DNA of 64,000 nt from Methylobacterium organophilum (GTDB taxonomy: Bacteria > Pseudomonadota > Alphaproteobacteria > Rhizobiales > Beijerinckiaceae). The notes beneath the pieces were generated by a model. The model saw only the letters and a list, made by a program, of their open reading frames with translations, ran no database searches and was not told the DNA's origin. Where the stretch lies: positions 124,001 to 188,000 of the forward strand of contig NZ_BPQV01000009.1 of assembly GCF_022179465.1 (NCBI RefSeq). Direction: 5' to 3'. The translations under genes and the position numbers were made by a program. Below are positions 58,458-64,000 of the stretch, piece by piece (within the stretch, counting starts at the first letter, position 1; every line of letters begins with the position of its first letter).

Positions 58458-58822
58458 GCCCCGTTCGCGCCGCTTTCGCCGGCAAACCGGCCTGCGTCTG
58501 AAATTTCAGCAAATTCAAGCGCATCGAACCTCTGTGACCGATTGACAGGGGCCGGGTTGTGGCAGAAAAAAGGCAGGCCCGGAGGCGGTCCGAAGTCCAG
58601 GGAGGAAACGCCCGCAAAGGGCCTGGGAACGGGTCAACCGTTACCCAAATCGGTCGCAGCGGCCCCTCCGGGTCGCCCGCCTCGTACCGGCGCATCGGCT
58701 CAAGGAATGGGCAACGGCCGGCAATCCGCTTATAGGCACCGCATCGTAACGCCGCTCCCGTCGAGCGCCGCGAATCCGTTGCGGCACTCGCCTGTCTCGA
58801 GCGGCAGGAAGGGCGTTCCGCC
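58458..58822. other. Intergenic region before panB with a promoter-like and SD-like sequence but no gene
   Basis: This gap of 365 nt contains a TTGACA at 58542-58547 followed 15 nt later by CAGAAA, and then a strong Shine-Dalgarno-like AGGGAGGAAAC (58599-58609) that is not followed by a start codon or a sensible frame. The last 150 nt should contain the panB promoter. No RNA was identified. Confidence 0.45.
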
Positions 58823-59647
58823 ATGTCGCAGCTCGTGCAATCCCGCCGCGTCAAGGCCGTCGACCTCGCGCGCCGCAAGGCCGAGGGGCGCAAGATCATC
58901 GCGCTCACCGCCTATCACGCCCACACGGCGAGCATCCTCGACGCCCATTGCGACTTCATCCTCGTCGGCGATTCGCTGGGCATGGTGATGCACGGCATGG
59001 AATCGACCCTGCCCGTCACCCTGGAGATGATGATTCTGCAGGCACAGGCGGTCATCCGCGGCACCAGCCGGGCCCTGATCGTTGTCGACATGCCCTTCGG
59101 CTCCTACGAGGCGAGCCGCGAGCAGGCCTTCATGAACGCCGCCCGCGTGCTCAAGGAGACCGGCGCCGGCGCGATCAAGATGGAGGGCGGCGCCCGCTTC
59201 GCCGAGACCGTCGAATTCCTGGTCCAGCGCGGCATCCCGGTGATGGGCCATATCGGCCTGACCCCTCAATCGGTGAACACGATGGGCGGCTTCCGCGTCC
59301 AGGGCCGCACCGCCGAGAGCGAGCGTCGCCTGATGGAAGACGCCCGCGCGATCAACGATGCGGGCGCCTTCGCCATCGTGATGGAGGGCATCGTCGAGCC
59401 GGTGGCCAAGGCCATCGCCACCTCGGAGGCCATCACCACGCCGACGATCGGCATCGGCGCCACCGCCCATTGCGATGGGCAGATCCTGGTGCTGGAGGAT
59501 ATGCTCGGCCTGTCCGACCGCTCTCCGAAATTCGTGAAGAGCTACGGCTCCCTGCGCTCCCATATCGAGGAGGCGGTACAGGCCTATGCGGAGGAGGTGC
59601 GCAGCGGGCGCTTCCCGGCCGAAGAGCACACCTACCCGCCGGCCTGA
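58823..59647 (+). CDS. panB: 3-methyl-2-oxobutanoate hydroxymethyltransferase PanB
   Basis: This 274-residue enzyme uses 5,10-methylenetetrahydrofolate to make ketopantoate for pantothenate and CoA. It has [89 protein letters not shown] and [20 protein letters not shown], all typical. The Glu, Asp and Lys residues that bind Mg2+ and substrate are present. panC is not adjacent. The ATG at 58823 is the conserved start. Confidence 0.97.
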   Translation: MSQLVQSRRVKAVDLARRKAEGRKIIALTAYHAHTASILDAHCDFILVGDSLGMVMHGMESTLPVTLEMMILQAQAVIRGTSRALIVVDMPFGSYEASREQAFMNAARVLKETGAGAIKMEGGARFAETVEFLVQRGIPVMGHIGLTPQSVNTMGGFRVQGRTAESERRLMEDARAINDAGAFAIVMEGIVEPVAKAIATSEAITTPTIGIGATAHCDGQILVLEDMLGLSDRSPKFVKSYGSLRSHIEEAVQAYAEEVRSGRFPAEEHTYPPA

Positions 59648-59823
59648 ACGCCCCCTTCGCCTTGACGAAGAGCGGCCGATCGGGCATTCACGCCCGCGAG
59701 TTCGGCCGGGCTTCCCCGGCCCTTTTGCGTTTCGCGCGAAGCGGAATGCCCTCACCCTTGAAGCGCCGTGGCGGTCCTCTCGCGAGACCGGCCGGCGCTT
59801 GAGCACCGCTTCAGGAGCCACAC

Positions 59824-59991
59824 ATGGCCAAGGCCGTTACCGTCAAGATCCGTCTCGTCTCGACCGCCGACACGGGCTACTTCTACGTGACCAAGAAGAA
59901 CTCGCGCACGCAGACCGAGAAGCTGACCATGCGCAAGTACGATCCCGTCGCCCGCAAGCACGTGGATTTCAAGGAAGCCAAGATCAAGTAA
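59824..59991 (+). CDS. rpmG: 50S ribosomal protein L33
   Basis: This encodes 55 residues: [20 protein letters not shown], then [20 protein letters not shown] and a C-terminus [10 protein letters not shown]. This is the Cys-less form of L33 common in proteobacteria. An AGGAGCC site precedes the ATG. It stands alone, followed by a strong terminator. Found by direct reading because of its short length. Confidence 0.98.
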   Translation: MAKAVTVKIRLVSTADTGYFYVTKKNSRTQTEKLTMRKYDPVARKHVDFKEAKIK

Positions 59992-60023
59992 GCCCGTTCG
60001 AGTCGCGCGCGGCGACCGAACGT

Positions 60024-60065
60024 CAAAGAAGCCGCCCCGGGATCCGGGGCGGCTTCTTTGCTTTT
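60024..60065 (+). terminator. Intrinsic terminator after rpmG
   Basis: A perfect 17-bp stem, CAAAGAAGCCGCCCCGG with CCGGGGCGGCTTCTTTG, has a 3-nt loop GAT and is followed by CTTTT. This is the clearest rho-independent terminator in the window. It also lies just beyond the stop of the convergent dehydrogenase gene. Confidence 0.95.
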
Positions 60066-60076
60066 AGGGTCGGCAC

Positions 60077-60952
60077 TCAGAGCACCGACATGGCGCCGGC
60101 CACCGTCACCAGGGTACCGGAGGTGTAGCTGCTCTCCTCCGCCGCCAGCATGACGTAGGCGGAGGCGAGCTCCGCCGGCTGGCCGGGGCGGCCGAAGGGC
60201 ACCTGGCTGCCGAAGCTCTTCACCGACTCCTCGCGCATTCCAGAGGGGATGAACGGTGTCCAGATCGGCCCCGGCAACACCCCGTTCACGCGGATGCCCT
60301 TCTCTGCCAGGAGCTGCGCAAGGCTGAGCACGAGGTTGCTGAGGGCACCCTTGGTGGCGCTGTAGGCGAGGAGCGTCGGCATCGGGTGCTTGGAATTCAC
60401 CGAGGAGGTGAAGATCACCGAGGCGCCCGGCTTCAAATGCGGAACCGCCGCCTTGGTGACGTAGAACGCGCCGAAGACGTTGGTCCGGAAATGGTCCTCG
60501 AAGATCGTGTCCTCGATCGCCTCGATCCCGTCATTGGGCTGCTGGAAGGCGCCGTTATTTACCAGAATGTCGAGGCGGCCGAAGCGCTCCACGGTGCGGG
60601 CGACGATCTCGCGGCCATAGGCCGGATCCTTGAGGTCGCCTGGCAGCAGCAGCGCGCGCCGCCCCGCCTTCTCGACCCAGCCAGCGACCGCCTCGGCGTC
60701 CTTCTGCTCCTCGGGCAGGTAGGAGATCGCCACATCGGCACCCTCACGGGCATAGGCGATGGCCACCGCTCGGCCAATGCCGCTGTCGCCACCGGTAATG
60801 AGCGCCGCCAAGCCGGAGAGCTTGCCCGAACCGCGGTAGCTCTCCTCCCCGTGGTCAGGCTCGGGCATCATCTTGCCGGTCTTTCCGGGGAAGCTCTGCG
60901 GCTGGCCCTCGAAGGGCGGACGGGGGTATTTCTTCAACGGATCGTTCGGCAT
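60077..60952 (-). CDS. Short-chain dehydrogenase/reductase (YghA/YhxD-like)
   Basis: This 291-residue protein starts with a 45-residue Pro/Gly-rich extension (YPRPPFEGQPQSFPGKTGKM), then a Rossmann fold: ALITGGDSGIGRAVAIAYAR (TGxxxGIG), DILVNNGAFQQ, SVIFTSSVNSKHPMPTLLAY with catalytic Ser and YxxxK (YSATKGAL), and VNGVLPGPIWTPF. The extension is typical of general-stress SDR proteins such as E. coli YghA and Bacillus YhxD, whose substrates are uncertain. The start at 60952 was chosen by family; a longer frame reaches 61159. It is divergent from the decarboxylase. Confidence 0.92.
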   Translation of the reverse strand: MPNDPLKKYPRPPFEGQPQSFPGKTGKMMPEPDHGEESYRGSGKLSGLAALITGGDSGIGRAVAIAYAREGADVAISYLPEEQKDAEAVAGWVEKAGRRALLLPGDLKDPAYGREIVARTVERFGRLDILVNNGAFQQPNDGIEAIEDTIFEDHFRTNVFGAFYVTKAAVPHLKPGASVIFTSSVNSKHPMPTLLAYSATKGALSNLVLSLAQLLAEKGIRVNGVLPGPIWTPFIPSGMREESVKSFGSQVPFGRPGQPAELASAYVMLAAEESSYTSGTLVTVAGAMSVL

Positions 60953-61158
60953 GAGGCGGGTCTCGGAGCTCCCTGAGGTTCCTCCGGCAACCGGACCGAT
61001 CCCAAGCTGTTCCCGCACCTGCCTGCGCCGATCGTCGCGAGCCTCCGAGCCGTGATGCTCGCACGGGCAGGCGCGCCTCTGTATTCCACCCTCTGTCATT
61101 GAAACGTCGCGGATGCGCCGGAAAGGCTGACATCCCCTCGCGAGGAGAACCGGGCTCA

Positions 61159-63504
61159 ATGGATTTCCACCGCCGCTTCACCGTGCTGATGTGCGCTCCC
61201 GCCTTCGACCCGGATGATCTCGAAGGCGCGCGGGTCGCGCAGATCGTGGCGGCCGTCGAGCAGCGCGGCTTCGAGGTGGTGCGCGCCCGGCGCGTCGAGG
61301 ACGCGGCCATCGCCGTGCAGACGGATGCCGCGGTGGGCTGCCTCGTGGTCGACTGGGGCAAGCGCGGCCTCGATGGCAAGGCCGCGGCGCTCATCGACAT
61401 GATGCGCAAGCGCGGCCTGGAAATGCCGATCGTCATCATGGTCCGGCGCAAGCGGCTCGAGGACATCCCCGTCGAGCTGCTCGACTTCATCGACGGCTAC
61501 ATCTTCCTCGCCGAGGAGACCCCGGAGTTCATCGCCCGCAACCTCGTCTCCCGCGTCACCCAATATGCGGAGACCCTGAAGACGCCCTTCTTCGGCGCGC
61601 TCGTCGACTATGCCGAGGAGGGCAACCAGCTGTGGACCTGCCCGGGTCACAATGGCGGCATCTTCTACAACCGCTCGCCGATCGGCCGGATCTTCGTCGA
61701 GCATCTCGGCGAGGCGATCTTCCGCGACGACCTCGACAACTCGGTGCTCGATCTCGGCGACCTGCTGACCCACGAGGGCCCAGCCCTGAAGGCGCAGAAG
61801 GAGGCCGCCAAGATTTTCGGGGCGGAGAAGACCTACTTCGTCCTCAACGGCACCTCGGCCTCCAACAAGATCGCCCTCTCGGCGCTGGTGGCCGAGGACG
61901 ACCTCGTGCTGTTCGACCGCAACAACCACAAGGCGGCCCATCACGGCGCCCTGTTCCTGGGCGGCGGCATCCCGATCTTCCTGGAGACGGACCGCAACGC
62001 CTTCGGCCTGATCGGGCCGATCTACCACGAGGCCCTCGACGAGACCCGGATCCGCGAGAAGATCCGGGACAACCCGCTGGTGAAGGACAAGGAAGCCTGG
62101 CGCCGGGAGCGCCCTTTCCGCGCCGCCGTCATCGAGCAATGCACCTATGACGGCACGATCTACGACGCGCAGGAGATCGTCGAGAAGATCGGCCACCTCT
62201 GCGACTACATCCTGTTCGACGAGGCCTGGGCGGGCTTCATGAAGTTCCACCCGCTCTATGCCCGCCGCTTCGCCATGGGCCTGACCGGGCTCGACGAAAC
62301 CTCGCCGGGCATCATCGCCACCCAATCGACCCACAAGCAGCTCGCCAGCTTCAGCCAGGCCTCGCAGATCCACACCCGCGACGGGCATATCCGCGGCCAG
62401 ACCCGCCGGGTCGAGCACAAGCGGCTGAACGAGAGCTTCCTCGTCCACGCCTCCACCTCGCCGTTCTATCCGCTCTTCGCCTCCCTCGACGTGGGCGCGC
62501 AGATGATGAAGGGCCGCTCCGGCGTGGTGCTGTGGGACGATACGATCCGTCTCGGCATCGAGTGGCGCAAGAAGGTGCGCGCCATCCGCAAGGAGTTCGA
62601 GGAGAACGAAGCCGATCCCAAGCGACGCTGGTTCTTCGATCCCTTCGTGCCGGACGTGGTGACCGGCCCCGAAGGCACGGAGGTTCCCTGGGAGAGCATC
62701 GCGACCGACGCGCTGGCGAACGACGCCCGGTACTGGGAGCTGACACCCGGCGCCTCCTGGCACGGCTTCACCAAGGTGGCGCCGGGCTACGCCATCACCG
62801 ATCCCAACAAGCTCACCGTTCTCACTCCCGGCTTCGACCATAAGACCGGCGAATATGCCGAGCACGGCATCCCGGCCCCGATCGTGGCCCAATACCTGCG
62901 TGAAAACCGCATCGTCGCCGAGAAGAACGACCTGAACTCGCTGCTCTTCCTGCTCACGCCGGGCGTCGAATCCTCGAAAGCCGGCACCCTCATTTCGGGC
63001 CTCGTCGCCTTCAAGCGGCTGCACGACGACAACGTGCTGCTCGAAGAGGCGATGCCGGAATTCGTTGGCCGGCGGCCGAAGCGCTACCGGGGCGTGCGCC
63101 TGCGCGACCTCTGCGCCGACTTCCACAACTTCCACCGCGAGGCGAACACCTCCGCCCTCCAGCGCAAGCAGTTCATGCCCGAGCACCTGCCCGAGATGGT
63201 GATGGCGCCGAAGGCCGCCGCCCAGATGCTGACCCGCAACAAGGTCGATTACGTGCCGATCGCAGAAGCCGAGGGGCGCATCGCCACCACCCTGATGCTG
63301 GTCTACCCGCCGGGCATCGGCACCGTGCTGCCGGGCGAGCGGCTCGACGCGCGGGCGAAGCCCATGCTCGACTACTTCAAGATGTTCGAGGCCTCGGCGA
63401 ACCTGTTCCCCGGCTTCGAGGCGGAGATCCAGGGCGTCTACCGCGAGGTCGATCCGGACGGGCGGATCCGCTTCCACACCTATGTGCTGCGCGAGGGCGC
63501 CTGA
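61159..63504 (+). CDS. Orn/Lys/Arg decarboxylase (fold type I, PLP-dependent)
   Basis: This 781-residue protein has an N-terminal receiver-like wing domain (1-135). The core then has LWTCPGHNGGIFYNRSPIG, FVLNGTSASNKIALSALVAE, DRNNHKAAHHGAL, ILFDEAWAGFMKFHPLYARR and ATQSTHKQLASFSQASQIH, where the Lys after His is the PLP Schiff base. The C-terminal domain has GYAITDPNKLTVLTPGFD. The family covers biodegradative and biosynthetic decarboxylases; ornithine or arginine are the likely substrates, and the sequence alone does not decide between them. The following GNAT gene overlaps by one base (TGATG). Confidence 0.93.
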   Translation: MDFHRRFTVLMCAPAFDPDDLEGARVAQIVAAVEQRGFEVVRARRVEDAAIAVQTDAAVGCLVVDWGKRGLDGKAAALIDMMRKRGLEMPIVIMVRRKRLEDIPVELLDFIDGYIFLAEETPEFIARNLVSRVTQYAETLKTPFFGALVDYAEEGNQLWTCPGHNGGIFYNRSPIGRIFVEHLGEAIFRDDLDNSVLDLGDLLTHEGPALKAQKEAAKIFGAEKTYFVLNGTSASNKIALSALVAEDDLVLFDRNNHKAAHHGALFLGGGIPIFLETDRNAFGLIGPIYHEALDETRIREKIRDNPLVKDKEAWRRERPFRAAVIEQCTYDGTIYDAQEIVEKIGHLCDYILFDEAWAGFMKFHPLYARRFAMGLTGLDETSPGIIATQSTHKQLASFSQASQIHTRDGHIRGQTRRVEHKRLNESFLVHASTSPFYPLFASLDVGAQMMKGRSGVVLWDDTIRLGIEWRKKVRAIRKEFEENEADPKRRWFFDPFVPDVVTGPEGTEVPWESIATDALANDARYWELTPGASWHGFTKVAPGYAITDPNKLTVLTPGFDHKTGEYAEHGIPAPIVAQYLRENRIVAEKNDLNSLLFLLTPGVESSKAGTLISGLVAFKRLHDDNVLLEEAMPEFVGRRPKRYRGVRLRDLCADFHNFHREANTSALQRKQFMPEHLPEMVMAPKAAAQMLTRNKVDYVPIAEAEGRIATTLMLVYPPGIGTVLPGERLDARAKPMLDYFKMFEASANLFPGFEAEIQGVYREVDPDGRIRFHTYVLREGA

Positions 63505-64000
63505 TGGCGGAGGGCGCAGCGCGGTTCCTCAACGGCCAGGACATCGTGATCCGACCCTCGTCGGACGCCGATGTCCCGGCGATGATCGCGATCTACGAGT
63601 GCCACATCCGCAGGGGCGTCGGCGACACGGGCGATTTCGAGGAGGAGCGCCTGCTGCCCGACGACCTCAAGCGGCGGCGCAAGAACATGCGCAAGAAGCG
63701 CCTGCCGCACCTCGTCGCCGAGCGGGGCGGCGCGGTGGCGGGCTACGCCTATGCCGTGCCGTTCCGCAAGCGGCCGGCCTATCGCTACACCCTGAAGCAC
63801 TCGATCTACGTGCATCCCAACCACCTGCATGCGGGGATCGGGCGCCGGCTGCTGCCGGCGCTCATCGAGGCCTGCGCCGCGGGCGGATACCGGCAGATGA
63901 TCGGCTATATCGATGCCCGCAACGAGGCGAGCCTGCGCCTGCACGAGGCCTGCGGCTTCACCCGAGTCGGGTACCTGCCGGCGATCGGCTACAAATACGG
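63504..64000 (+). CDS. GNAT-family N-acetyltransferase, cut by window edge
   Basis: 165 residues are visible and the C-terminus lies beyond the window. The GNAT fold shows DIVIRPSSDADVPAMIAIYE at the start, GGAVAGYAYAVPFRKRPAYR, the acetyl-CoA-binding segment HLHAGIGRRLLPALIEACAA, and IGYIDARNEASLRLHEACGF. The overall pattern is like phosphinothricin N-acetyltransferase-type proteins, whose natural substrates are mostly unknown. Its ATG shares a base with the decarboxylase stop, so the two are probably made together, and the product amine is a candidate substrate. Confidence 0.9.
   Translation, partial: MAEGAARFLNGQDIVIRPSSDADVPAMIAIYECHIRRGVGDTGDFEEERLLPDDLKRRRKNMRKKRLPHLVAERGGAVAGYAYAVPFRKRPAYRYTLKHSIYVHPNHLHAGIGRRLLPALIEACAAGGYRQMIGYIDARNEASLRLHEACGFTRVGYLPAIGYKY

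Overview
The window is 64 kb of very GC-rich DNA with the gene set of an aerobic alphaproteobacterium of the order Hyphomicrobiales. The best genus-level guess is Methylobacterium or Methylorubrum. This is inferred from the respiratory complex I operon order, a NuoE with a long C-terminal extension, a PQQ/quinoprotein-associated relay cluster, methylmalonyl-CoA mutase, clpS-clpA, and the small ribosomal proteins L36 and L33. No rRNA, insertion sequence, prophage, CRISPR array or replication origin was seen. The window reads as ordinary chromosome.

Layout. 1-10536 (minus strand): twelve genes of the NADH:quinone oxidoreductase operon, nuoA to nuoL; nuoL runs off the left edge. 10853-11110: two identical tRNA-Asp genes in tandem. 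11240-17102: small exported proteins, a CAP-domain lipoprotein, and glycolate oxidase subunits glcE and glcF separated by an inverted soluble chemoreceptor gene. 17156-20717: tRNA-Gly, a SAM methyltransferase, moaA, a DUF971 protein and an L,D-transpeptidase. 20989-24426: nadA-nadB-nadC, tightly overlapped, behind two matching 17-bp palindromes. 24671-26835: a TadE/TadG-like pair. 27047-30380: clpS-clpA and a small membrane protein. 30668-35516: a D-Ala-D-Ala carboxypeptidase with a SPOR domain, a membrane J-domain protein, a Deg-type protease and two small unknowns. 35654-39424: methylmalonyl-CoA mutase and mannose-1-phosphate guanylyltransferase. 39459-41968: several small membrane or exported proteins, rpmJ and a TPR protein. 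42033-46744: an O-antigen-ligase-like polymerase translationally coupled to a large hybrid histidine kinase. 47198-54817: a COG0523 metal GTPase divergent from a three-gene RND efflux operon. 54914-58457: a TetR regulator divergent from a metallo-hydrolase, SoxYZ-like carrier, CxxxCW protein and thioredoxin. 58823-64000: panB, rpmG, a short-chain dehydrogenase, an Orn/Lys/Arg decarboxylase and a GNAT acetyltransferase cut by the right edge.

How the genes work together. Complex I, glycolate oxidase, NAD synthesis and methylmalonyl-CoA mutase are central metabolism. manC and the polymerase point to polysaccharide production. The most unusual block is 55588-58457. Its four genes look like a periplasmic thiol/sulfur relay of the kind found beside PQQ-dependent alcohol dehydrogenases, but no quinoprotein is present in the window. 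A well-formed 18-bp palindrome suggests that the divergent TetR protein controls it.

Limits. Functions are read from motifs and remembered family features. No database search was run. Start codons were chosen by family alignment, Shine-Dalgarno sequence and spacing, and alternatives are given where they matter.
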